A DNA stretch of 21,383 bases from Alphaproteobacteria bacterium. Lineage in GTDB: Bacteria > Pseudomonadota > Alphaproteobacteria > Sphingomonadales > Sphingomonadaceae. The position numbers and the translations under genes were made by a program. Positions 13,993 to 19,704 of the stretch are shown here, piece after piece; the stretch's first letter is position 1; every line of letters starts with the position of its first letter. The notes beneath the pieces were generated by a model, which did not search any database, was not told the DNA's origin, and saw only the letters and a program-made list of their open reading frames with translations. The stretch covers positions 1 through 21,383 of the forward strand of contig JAHJSJ010000230.1 in assembly GCA_018830415.1 (NCBI GenBank), written 5' to 3'.

Positions 13993-14366
13993 TATTTATC
14001 GTCCTTTTGCGCTCGCAGAAATTTCAGGAACCGCAGAAGCTCGGCTTCTTCGTCATCCGTAAGGCTGATTTCCGCAAATGTTGCTGCGCGCCCATGGCGC
14101 TCTCCTGCCTCGCGTTCGGTCGGCGCGCGCAAATATCCCGCCAGTTCCATTAAGTGGGTATAATCAACCTTATAAAGCTCAGCCAAAGCATTCAGAACAT
14201 GCGGTGACGGGGCGCCAACCTTGCCGTTTTCGATTTGACTGAGGTAGGCGTTGGACACTTCCTTGCCTGTGGCTTCCTCGACCTGTCGAAGCGTCAACTT
14301 TCGGTCGCTGCGAATCGCCGCCAAATGGACACCCAGCGTTACTGGCGACTTGCTTGAGCCTGACAT
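13992..14366 (-). CDS. XRE-family HTH repressor paired with ImmA/IrrE
   Basis: The 124-residue protein has an N-terminal Cro/CI-type HTH (about 12-73): GVHLAAIRSDRKLTLRQVEEATGKEVSNAYLSQIENGK, then SPHVLNALAELYKVDYTHLM. The remaining 45 residues form a charged tail ending in a likely helix (DEEAELLRFLKFLRAQKDDK) that could dimerise or be the ImmA cleavage region. AAGGGA lies upstream of the ATG. It is divergent from the ubiquitin-like operon, and two abutting 18-bp palindromes lie 55-90 bp from its start, overlapping that operon's promoter; it is the prime candidate to bind them. Confidence 0.92.
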   Translation of the reverse strand: MSGSSKSPVTLGVHLAAIRSDRKLTLRQVEEATGKEVSNAYLSQIENGKVGAPSPHVLNALAELYKVDYTHLMELAGYLRAPTEREAGERHGRAATFAEISLTDDEEAELLRFLKFLRAQKDDK

Positions 14367-14421
14367 GATTTGAGTCCCTTGGCGCTCCTGAGTCCCCGAA
14401 AGTAGCGCGATCCGCGTTATT

Positions 14422-14457
14422 TATCAAGCGCGCTTGATATGCTTGACATTTCAAGCA
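14422..14457. promoter_or_regulatory. Two abutting 18-bp operator palindromes with half-site TCAAGC
   Basis: The first, TATCAAGCGCGCTTGATA (14422-14439), is a perfect palindrome. The second, 14440-14457, has perfect 7-bp arms TGCTTGA and TCAAGCA around CATT. Four copies of the half-site TCAAGC/GCTTGA are present in 33 bases. The second palindrome covers the -35 hexamer of the rightward promoter. This is a typical XRE repressor layout; binding by the adjacent XRE protein is inferred. Confidence 0.85.
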
Positions 14458-14472
14458 CGCTAATCCTACAAT
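14443..14472 (+). promoter_or_regulatory. Strong promoter of the ubiquitin-like conjugation operon
   Basis: TTGACA (14443-14448) is followed after 18 bases by TACAAT (14467-14472): perfect -35, 5 of 6 at -10. The predicted start point near 14479 lies after the first in-frame ATG (14471), so translation should begin at the later ATG at 14519. The -35 is buried in the XRE-type operator, so the operon should be tightly off until repressor is removed. Confidence 0.8.
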
Positions 14473-14518
14473 GCAAAAATGCAGCGGCACTCCCGCCCTG
14501 ACATGGAAGGAAACCAAA

Positions 14519-15241
14519 ATGGTCGCCAATAACGAAGACGAGCCGCCGCTCGAAGAATTGGACATCGAAGCGTTCACCGCTGCCAATCCGCACGACAAGA
14601 AGCCCCCGGCCAAGCGCTATGCGTTTCGGGTGAACAAGAAACGGGCAGCCACCGCTGACCCGAACCCGACCCGCGATGAGATCCTTACGCTGGCCGGCTT
14701 TGTTCCCGTCGAAGAATATCGTCTGCGCCTCAAGAGCGGCAAGGGAGACCCGGTGGAAATCCAGCCCGGCGATCACGTCGATCTGACCCTGCCGGGCGTC
14801 GAGCGGTTTGTTGCCAACAAGCTGCATGTGCAGGACGGCCTCAGCGAGCGGCGCGAGTTCGCCTTGCCAGAAGAAGACACCGCGTTCCTGAACGGCCTTG
14901 GGCTGAACTGGGAAGCTGTCAACTGCGGGCAGCTCTGGATCATTGTGCGGGGATGGAGCCCGCCCGCAGGATTTGAGCCTGGGCAAGTGGATATCGCATT
15001 CGACGTCACCAGCTACCCGGCGGGCGTCATCGATATGGCCTATTTCAGTCCGGCGATCAGTCGCACCAACGGCGCGAATATCCCCCAGGCCGATGTCACC
15101 GTCGCAATCGACGGAGGAAGCTGGCAGCGCTGGTCGCGCCACCGTGTTGAGGGCGTGAACAGCTGGAACCCAGAAAGCGACAGCATTGCCTCTCACTACG
15201 GCTACATGCTCGATTGGTTCAAGCGCGAGCTCGAACGGTGA
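14519..15241 (+). CDS. Fused ubiquitin-like (multiubiquitin type) and E2-like conjugating protein
   Basis: The 240-residue protein has an acidic leader (1-30), a beta-grasp domain (about 33-98: YAFRVNKKRA, TRDEILTLAGF, YRLRLKSGKGDPVEIQPGDHVDLTLPGVERF) matching the bacterial multiubiquitin family, and a C-terminal E2-like domain (about 116-240: LPEEDTAFLNGLGLNWEAV, VDIAFDVTSYPAGVIDMAYFSP, WQRWSRHR) matching Prok-E2 family E. The only cysteine, Cys136, lies early in the E2 domain, not after the YP/PxxF region where classical E2s have theirs; Ser206/His208 in WSRH are conspicuous alternatives. The Ubl domain has no diglycine and is followed directly by E2. AAGGAA lies 6 bases before the ATG. Its TGA overlaps the next GTG (GTGA). 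Family names are recalled, not searched. Confidence 0.88.
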   Translation: MVANNEDEPPLEELDIEAFTAANPHDKKPPAKRYAFRVNKKRAATADPNPTRDEILTLAGFVPVEEYRLRLKSGKGDPVEIQPGDHVDLTLPGVERFVANKLHVQDGLSERREFALPEEDTAFLNGLGLNWEAVNCGQLWIIVRGWSPPAGFEPGQVDIAFDVTSYPAGVIDMAYFSPAISRTNGANIPQADVTVAIDGGSWQRWSRHRVEGVNSWNPESDSIASHYGYMLDWFKRELER

Positions 15242-16644
15242 CACAAACCTTCACGCTGACGATGGCAGAGAAGGAACAGATGGCGCTGATGGGCCATCTG
15301 TTTCCGGGCGACGGCAAGGAATCGGCCGCGATCGGATTGTGCGTGTTGGGCGCGAGTGCAAGCCCGGTCCGCATCCTCGTGAAAGAGATTGTACCGGTTC
15401 CGGTAGATGTCTGCACGCTGCGCACACCCGTCGCGATCCAGTGGCCATTCGAATGGTTGGATCCCCTGCTCACGCGGGCGGCGGCAACTGGCTTGTCTAT
15501 CGTCAAGTTCCACTGCCACCCGGGTAACCAAGCGTACTTCTCCGAGATCGATGACGTCGGGGACGATGCCTTTTTCGAAAGTCTCCATGGTTATCTCGAT
15601 AGCGAGGCGCCCCATGCCAGCGTAGTTGTCATGCCGTCGGGGCAAATGCTGGGTCGGGTCGGCCTACCCGATGGATCGCAGCACGCCATTGCCCAGATTG
15701 GCATTGCTGGCCGGCAGCCGCAGTTCTGGTGGTGCGAAACACAATCAGACAGTTCAGCTACCCTGGGAACGGTCGGGCGGCATTCGCGCGGCTTTGGGCA
15801 AGAGATGCGCAGCGAACTGAGGCGGCTCAGCATTGGCATTGTCGGGGTGTCAGGAACAGGCAGCATCGTTGCCGAGCAATGCGCCAGACTCGGATTCGGC
15901 CGTATTGTCCTTGTCGATCCCCAGCGTGTCGAAACCAGAAACCTCGACAGGATCTTGAACGCGAACGCAGAAGATGCACGCGAAGGCACGCATAAAGTTG
16001 ATGTCGCCAAGAGAGCCATTGACGCACTTGGGTTCGGTACGCAGGTCCTGGCCATCCCGGCGAATATTGTGGACCGCGATGCAGTGGTTGCACTGGCTGG
16101 CTGCGATATTCTTGCAGGCTGTGTCGACGGTGCAGAAGGCAGGGCAATCCTTGACCGACTGGTGGCAACCCAGTTGCAAACGCTCGTCGACGTTGGCGTT
16201 GGCGCTGTGGCTGACGAAGATGGATCGATCGATCAGATCGACACGGCCGTGAACTTTATCGTCCCAGGAGGATCCAGCCTTCTTTCCAGGGGTGTTTATA
16301 CGCCCGAACAGGTCCATGCTGAAAGTCTGGAACGGGCCGCGCCGGAAGAATATGCACGGCAGCGCGCGGAAAAGTACATCAAGGGCCGTGACGAGGAGCA
16401 GCCGGCTGTCATCAGCATCAACATGATCGCTGCGGCGAGCGCGGTGCTCGAGTTGATCGCGCGCCTTTATCCGTTCCGGCATAACCCCAATCCAGCCGCC
16501 TTCGATGCGGTGCGCATGAATCTTGCGGAAGTCGAATTCACCACAGAGACTTACGAAAAGCCGTGCCCGGTCATGGGCAAGTTGCTTGCGACTGGTGGCC
16601 GCGAACCCCTGCTCAATATGCCCCAACTGTCGAGGAAAAGCTGA
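15238..16644 (+). CDS. Fused JAMM/JAB peptidase and E1-like (ThiF) activating protein
   Basis: The 468-residue protein starts at a GTG overlapping the previous stop; ATG 15262 is an alternative. The N-terminal domain (about 1-150) has the full JAMM signature: Glu50, then HCHP with His92 and His94, Ser102 and Asp105, so an active zinc isopeptidase is expected. The C-terminal domain (about 195-468) is an E1/ThiF adenylation domain: IGIVGVSGTGS (199-209), DPQRVETRNLDR (227-238), Lys253, and GCVDG with Asp298. Where related ThiF/E1 proteins often read PGGPCLLC, this one has PGGSSLLSRG, with Ser346, Ser347 and Ser350 and no cysteine. E1 adenylates the Ubl C-terminus, and JAMM would remove or trim it. 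Stop overlaps the DUF6527 ATG (TGATG). Confidence 0.92.
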   Translation: MTQTFTLTMAEKEQMALMGHLFPGDGKESAAIGLCVLGASASPVRILVKEIVPVPVDVCTLRTPVAIQWPFEWLDPLLTRAAATGLSIVKFHCHPGNQAYFSEIDDVGDDAFFESLHGYLDSEAPHASVVVMPSGQMLGRVGLPDGSQHAIAQIGIAGRQPQFWWCETQSDSSATLGTVGRHSRGFGQEMRSELRRLSIGIVGVSGTGSIVAEQCARLGFGRIVLVDPQRVETRNLDRILNANAEDAREGTHKVDVAKRAIDALGFGTQVLAIPANIVDRDAVVALAGCDILAGCVDGAEGRAILDRLVATQLQTLVDVGVGAVADEDGSIDQIDTAVNFIVPGGSSLLSRGVYTPEQVHAESLERAAPEEYARQRAEKYIKGRDEEQPAVISINMIAAASAVLELIARLYPFRHNPNPAAFDAVRMNLAEVEFTTETYEKPCPVMGKLLATGGREPLLNMPQLSRKS

Positions 16645-16988
16645 TGCCAAAGTGGAGATCGATACCTAGGCGAGTAGGACTGTGGCTACGGGACATGTAT
16701 TTTGCCCGGTGGGGCCGTTACCAGGTGATCGAAGACGAAGATCTGCCTGACGACGCCATACCCGGTAAGCTCTACCTAGTCGGCGAGGATGGCCGTTACT
16801 GGATCGCTGCGATGCGGTGCCCTTGCGGGTGCAGCACTTTGCTAGAAATGAATCTGTTGCCCGATAGCGAGCCTGTCTGGGCGCTCAGGGTCATCGATGC
16901 CACGCCAACCCTGCAACCCTCGGTTTGGCGCAAGGATGGCTGCCGAGCTCACTTTCTGCTGCGTAACGGCCGGATTGTTTGGTGCTGA
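16644..16988 (+). CDS. DUF6527 protein of ubiquitin-like (Bub-type) operons
   Basis: The 114-residue protein matches DUF6527: basic N-terminus, then EDEDLPDDAIPGKLYLVGEDG, WIAAMRCPCGCSTLLEMNLLP and a C-terminal PTLQPSVWRKDGCRAHFLLRNGRIVW. Cys59, Cys61, Cys63, Cys100 and His103 form a plausible metal site. The family is known to me mainly from bacterial ubiquitination-like operons, where it has been proposed as a peptidase; I recall the label BubE but cannot verify it. Here it would process or remove the ubiquitin-like domain. It overlaps the E1 stop by one base, so it is made with the conjugation enzymes. ATG 16644 is chosen over an upstream frame extension inside the E1 gene. Confidence 0.85.
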   Translation: MPKWRSIPRRVGLWLRDMYFARWGRYQVIEDEDLPDDAIPGKLYLVGEDGRYWIAAMRCPCGCSTLLEMNLLPDSEPVWALRVIDATPTLQPSVWRKDGCRAHFLLRNGRIVWC

Positions 16989-17011
16989 CTGTCGAGATCA
17001 AGGAGTAAATT

Positions 17012-17230
17012 ATGCCAGCGAACAATGGCCCTCGAGGCGAAATCCACGCCAGTGATGGGAATGGCGACCCCGTCGTCATCCGAGTATTCTGGAAAAGAGG
17101 CTCGACATATCTGTCGCACAATGGTCACGAGCATCTTGTCCACCCATCGAATCTGCGCCGACCGAACGGCTTCGCGATGGAAGCCGTTTTGGTCTACCAT
17201 GTTTCTGATGCGGTGTACGTGCCACGATAA
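17012..17230 (+). CDS. Small protein (72 residues) at the end of the ubiquitin-like operon, unknown
   Basis: A short frame begins 23 bases after the DUF6527 stop with AAGGAG at 6 bases from its ATG, a good ribosome site, so it is probably translated as part of the operon. The product is MPANNGPRGEIHASDGNGDPVV at the start, then IRVFWKRGSTYLSHNGHEHLVHPSNLRRP and a C-terminal VLVYHVSDAVYVPR. It has no cysteine, no diglycine end and no transmembrane segment; beta strands seem likely. I do not recognise a family. It could be a target, an adaptor or an unrelated passenger. A weak hairpin (ATCCT/AGGAT, 17242-17257) follows. Confidence 0.6.
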   Translation: MPANNGPRGEIHASDGNGDPVVIRVFWKRGSTYLSHNGHEHLVHPSNLRRPNGFAMEAVLVYHVSDAVYVPR

Positions 17231-17300
17231 GCAGACGGCGAATCCTCGACCTAGGATCCAGGTGCAGACGCAAACTAAGGCTCCAATAATCTGGCCGCTG

Positions 17301-17825
17301 TTAGGCTGCTTCTAGCATTTCCAGTCGCCGCGTGAAATTGTCCGGCTGCCCATCGTGCAGTTCGATGAAGCGGTTCGCTTCCTTGACGATTCGCGCCTCG
17401 ATCACCGCATCGCGGTCGATCCTCGACTGGGCGTGGAGCCACTCTGTGACTTCAAGCCAGTCCCATAACGGGCTGTTGGACGTGACGCGGGCGACTGGAT
17501 TGGGGAAACCCGAGCCGCGTTCGGCCTTGGTGTAGAGCGAGATCGCTTGGCGGGTGAGGCCGGAGCGTTCGGCGATGTCGCTGAGGCTCACGAGATAGTC
17601 GGGTTCGACCCGCTCGACTTTGGCACCCGTCTTGAGGATATCCTCATAGGCCGACGCGACGGCCTTGGAGAACGACACGGCTTCACGCGCGAACTCGGCG
17701 ATAATAACGCCCTTCTGAAACGACAGGGTCGCATCGTCGCAGCCCGCCTCGAAGAACCGGTCCTCATAGCCATCCATCTCAGGATCGAGACCGGAGGCGA
17801 TAATCGTGAACTCGTGCGTCTTCAT
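17301..17825 (-). CDS. HTH protein, probable antitoxin/regulator partner of the HicA-like protein
   Basis: The 174-residue protein has an HTH near 78-105 (LVSLSDIAERSGLTRQAISLYTKAERGSGFPNP), resembling DNA-binding regulators of the AlpA/MerR kind. The first 70 residues (MKTHEFTIIASGLDPEMDGYEDRFFEAGCDDATLSFQKGVIIAEF) form a separate domain with a ferredoxin-like look that I know from partners of HicA-like small proteins. ATG 17825 has GGAG about 8 bases upstream; the longer frame to 17915 lies in the preceding gene. It follows the HicA-like gene by 5 bases. A toxin-antitoxin role is inferred from size, order and the operator-like palindrome upstream. Confidence 0.75.
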   Translation of the reverse strand: MKTHEFTIIASGLDPEMDGYEDRFFEAGCDDATLSFQKGVIIAEFAREAVSFSKAVASAYEDILKTGAKVERVEPDYLVSLSDIAERSGLTRQAISLYTKAERGSGFPNPVARVTSNSPLWDWLEVTEWLHAQSRIDRDAVIEARIVKEANRFIELHDGQPDNFTRRLEMLEAA

Positions 17826-17830
17826 CTCAA

Positions 17831-18064
17831 TCACTCCGTTCCCGGATGCGGGCACCGCGCCACATCGCGCCGGATCGCCTTGGCGTGGTTCTCCGCGTTG
17901 CGCGGCGTGCTCCACACCGAGACCATGCAGCCGTCCCGGTCAGCCCAGGGGCAATAGAGCCGCCCCCAGGCATGGCCGCTGATAGCAACCACCCGCCACC
18001 CAAGCGTTTCCGCATAGGCAACAGACGCTTCGATCTCCTTGTTCGGATGGCGTGACCTTGCCAT
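17831..18064 (-). CDS. HicA-like small protein, probable toxin of a TA pair
   Basis: The 77-residue protein MARSRHPNKEIEASVAYAETLGWRV, then GHAWGRLYCP and VWSTPRNAENHAKAIRRDV, fits a widespread HicA-like (dsRNA-binding-fold) family in which a Gly-His follows the first strands; His31 in SGHAWG matches the HicA catalytic position. Cys38 and Cys46 could bind metal, as in the family's CxxC variants. HicA toxins cleave mRNA; activity here is unproven. GGGGAG lies 8 bases before the ATG at 18064; a longer start at 18097 has no ribosome site. The gene starts 4 bases after the integrase stop, so it may be cotranscribed with integrase as well as controlled from the palindrome in the integrase tail. 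Confidence 0.75.
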   Translation of the reverse strand: MARSRHPNKEIEASVAYAETLGWRVVAISGHAWGRLYCPWADRDGCMVSVWSTPRNAENHAKAIRRDVARCPHPGTE

Positions 18065-18068
18065 TCGA

Positions 18069-19460
18069 CTAACTCCCCATGGCTTGTCTGTTGACATTTG
18101 TCAACAGACTTGATTGATCGATTTCGATCTCGACCTGAGGATCCGCGAGCATAGTTCGCCAATCCATTGCGCTGATTTTGGTTGATCTGGTTTGATCGGC
18201 ATCCACGGCGTGCTGGGCCACCGCCGGACGCTCGCTGCGATTGAGCATCTCCTGCAATCGCATGTCCCACGCCTCAAGTGCCACCCTCTTTTCTCGTTCG
18301 TATTTGTAACGATTGTAGATCCCCGCAATGCCTGCCCGCGTGCCGCTGATATGGTTGAGGACGGCCTCGGTGACTTCAATTGGGATGCCAAGTGCCTGTA
18401 GATTGGTTGCCCCGGTGCGGCGGAGGTCGTGCAAACGCCAATCGTCGATCTTGACGCTTCGGGGATCACCGCCCCTCTCCTTCTGACGGCGCTGCATGAC
18501 TTTCAGCATGCGTTCGTCGAGAAGGCGCTTGGCCTTTGAGTATCCCGAGACGGGTGTGGTGCCGGTCGTGCTGAACACAAAGCCGCGTTCCTGAGGATAA
18601 AGCGCCGCGAGTTCGGCCACCGCCATTTCGGTCAGCGGGATAATATGCGCTTCGTCGTTCTTGGCGCGCTCGGCAGGCAGGGTCCAGGTTCTGGCTTCGA
18701 GATCGATCTCCGACCAATCCATCTCCGCAACCTCTTGTCTCCGCTGCATCGTCAGGAGAAGCAGGCGCACAAATGGCCCCCAAGGCCAACTGGCCTGCCC
18801 CGTGGCTTGCCACAGGCAGATCAGTTCCTCCTGCCCGAGCACCCGTCGACGTGAGGGGCAGGCTTTAGGAGCCTTCATCCCCGCAAGCGGCGAGATCTCG
18901 ATATCTTCACGATCAACCGCCCAATTGAACAATTTGCGTAGCAGTGAATGGATGACCTTCCGGCTGCCCGGACGATCGGCATAATCATCCATCAGCTTGA
19001 CCATGTCAGCACGTTTGAGCGCCGTCAGGGCCTTCTTGCCCCAACGAGGCTTCAGGACATTTTCGAGAATCCGCTGTTGCTCCGGCCAAGTGTCCGGCCA
19101 ATTCGCCTGCAGGTAGAGCTCGACGAACTGGTCGCAATAGGAGGAGAAGTTGAGCACCTTCTCGCGGCGTTTCGCATTCCGTGCCTCTTCAACCGGATCA
19201 ACGCCTTGCCGCACAAGCATGAGCAGGCGTTCGGCTTCCTTGCGCGCCGTTTGTGTCGTCCAGGGGCTGCCATGAATACCGATCGTTGTGCGGCGCGCAG
19301 GCCCGCCATCGACCCGATATTGGAGGACATAGGATTTGACACCCTTGGGGGTGACCCGAAGGCCAAACCCCCTCAGGCCGCTATCCCAGGTATAGACATC
19401 GCGTCCTGGACATGGTTTTGATGCCTCGATAGTGCGGATAGTGATCGACTGACTGGCCAT
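18069..19460 (-). CDS. Tyrosine-type site-specific integrase (DUF4102/P4-like)
   Basis: The 463-residue integrase has an N-terminal arm-binding domain (about 1-95, DSGLRGFGLRVTPKGVKSYVLQYRV, DUF4102/P4-type), a core-binding region (100-200) and a catalytic domain with Arg240 in TMQRRQE, His344 and Arg347 in LHDLRRT, His370 in LNHISG, and nucleophile Tyr382 in YNRY. Family members integrate elements into tRNA 3' ends; the tRNA-Thr remnant begins 155 bases from its start. It is transcribed leftward, away from the attachment site. The last about 70 residues are beyond the catalytic core and may be extra. The ATG at 19460 is the first of the frame. Confidence 0.94.
   Translation of the reverse strand: MASQSITIRTIEASKPCPGRDVYTWDSGLRGFGLRVTPKGVKSYVLQYRVDGGPARRTTIGIHGSPWTTQTARKEAERLLMLVRQGVDPVEEARNAKRREKVLNFSSYCDQFVELYLQANWPDTWPEQQRILENVLKPRWGKKALTALKRADMVKLMDDYADRPGSRKVIHSLLRKLFNWAVDREDIEISPLAGMKAPKACPSRRRVLGQEELICLWQATGQASWPWGPFVRLLLLTMQRRQEVAEMDWSEIDLEARTWTLPAERAKNDEAHIIPLTEMAVAELAALYPQERGFVFSTTGTTPVSGYSKAKRLLDERMLKVMQRRQKERGGDPRSVKIDDWRLHDLRRTGATNLQALGIPIEVTEAVLNHISGTRAGIAGIYNRYKYEREKRVALEAWDMRLQEMLNRSERPAVAQHAVDADQTRSTKISAMDWRTMLADPQVEIEIDQSSLLTNVNRQAMGS
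18086..18109. promoter_or_regulatory. 24-bp palindrome in the integrase 3' end, likely operator of the TA-like pair
   Basis: GTCTGTTGAC (18086-18095) and GTCAACAGAC (18100-18109) are perfect 10-bp arms around ATTT, 22 bases upstream of the HicA-like start. Lacking a following T-run, it is more likely a protein-binding site than a terminator. The HTH partner is the likely binder, as TA operons are usually autoregulated. Confidence 0.65.
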
Positions 19461-19471
19461 GCTTCATACGC

Positions 19472-19533
19472 CCACGTAATCGCCACGTAATCATTTGTCG
19501 GAAAACCGTGGCGTAGGTTAAGGTAATCCACGG
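19472..19533. repeat. Direct and inverted repeats between integrase and attachment site
   Basis: CCACGTAATC occurs in tandem at 19472-19481 and 19483-19492 (11-bp period). CCGTGG (19506-19511) and CCACGG (19528-19533) are inverted around 16 bases. GCGTAG occurs at 19511-19516, 19565-19570 and 19585-19590. These are plausible integrase arm-binding sites. No gene is seen in the rest of 19461-19614. Confidence 0.45.
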
Positions 19534-19614
19534 CGGATTTATTCCAACCGTTTCAAGACCTTAAGCGTAGTATGGAGCACTCTGGCGTAGCATCAGAAAG
19601 GTTGCTAGAGGCAG

Positions 19615-19659
19615 TTTGTAATCAGGGGGTCACGAGTTCGAATCTTGTAGCCGGCACCA
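19615..19659 (+). other. Attachment site: 3' part of a tRNA-Thr(TGT) gene
   Basis: From the anticodon loop TTTGTAA (19615-19621, anticodon TGT at 19617-19619) the sequence continues with TCAGG, a T-arm (ACGAG TTCGAAT CTTGT), acceptor strand AGCCGGC, discriminator A and CCA (to 19659), the 3' part of a tRNA-Thr. The preceding bases GGCAG cannot pair with TCAGG, and no matching 5' acceptor strand GCCGGCT lies upstream, so the gene is not intact here. It marks the integration junction. Confidence 0.75.
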
Positions 19660-19704
19660 GTTTCGATCAGAGAAAGCCATCCGGGGGATGGTTTCCATCG
19701 AAAC
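19660..19704. terminator. Large two-tier hairpin just after the tRNA end
   Basis: Outer arms GTTTCGAT (19660-19667) and ATCGAAAC (19697-19704) enclose an inner stem AAGCCATCC (19674-19682) with GGATGGTTT (19686-19694), one G-T pair, and a GGG loop. It begins directly after the CCA and was probably the tRNA gene's 3' processing or termination structure. No T-run follows. Confidence 0.5.

Larger units (their letters stand above)
13093..19659. mobile_element. Right-hand end of a tRNA-integrated element carrying a defence-type cargo
   Basis: A tyrosine integrase (18069-19460) lies beside a 3' tRNA-Thr fragment (19615-19659) that lacks its proper 5' half. In tRNA-integrated elements the far attachment site keeps only such a 3' fragment and the other end carries the restored complete tRNA, so the DNA left of 19659 is element. 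Cargo inside includes a HicA-like/HTH pair, the ubiquitin-like operon and an XRE/ImmA unit. The left limit given here is only the start of the recognisable defence cargo; no second tRNA-Thr end is visible in the window, so the element may extend past base 1. Confidence 0.55.

Noticed and set aside
14417..15244. 275-codon antisense frame opposite the Ubl-E2 gene
   Set aside because: It crosses the promoter/operator region and mirrors a gene with clear beta-grasp and E2 motifs.
15850..16650. 266-codon antisense frame opposite the E1 gene
   Set aside because: A shadow of the E1 frame with no motifs; the plus strand has intact nucleotide-binding and JAMM signatures.
19472..19492. Tandem CCACGTAATC as the start of a CRISPR array
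   Set aside because: Only two copies with a 1-bp gap and no spacers; the place beside an integrase explains it better.
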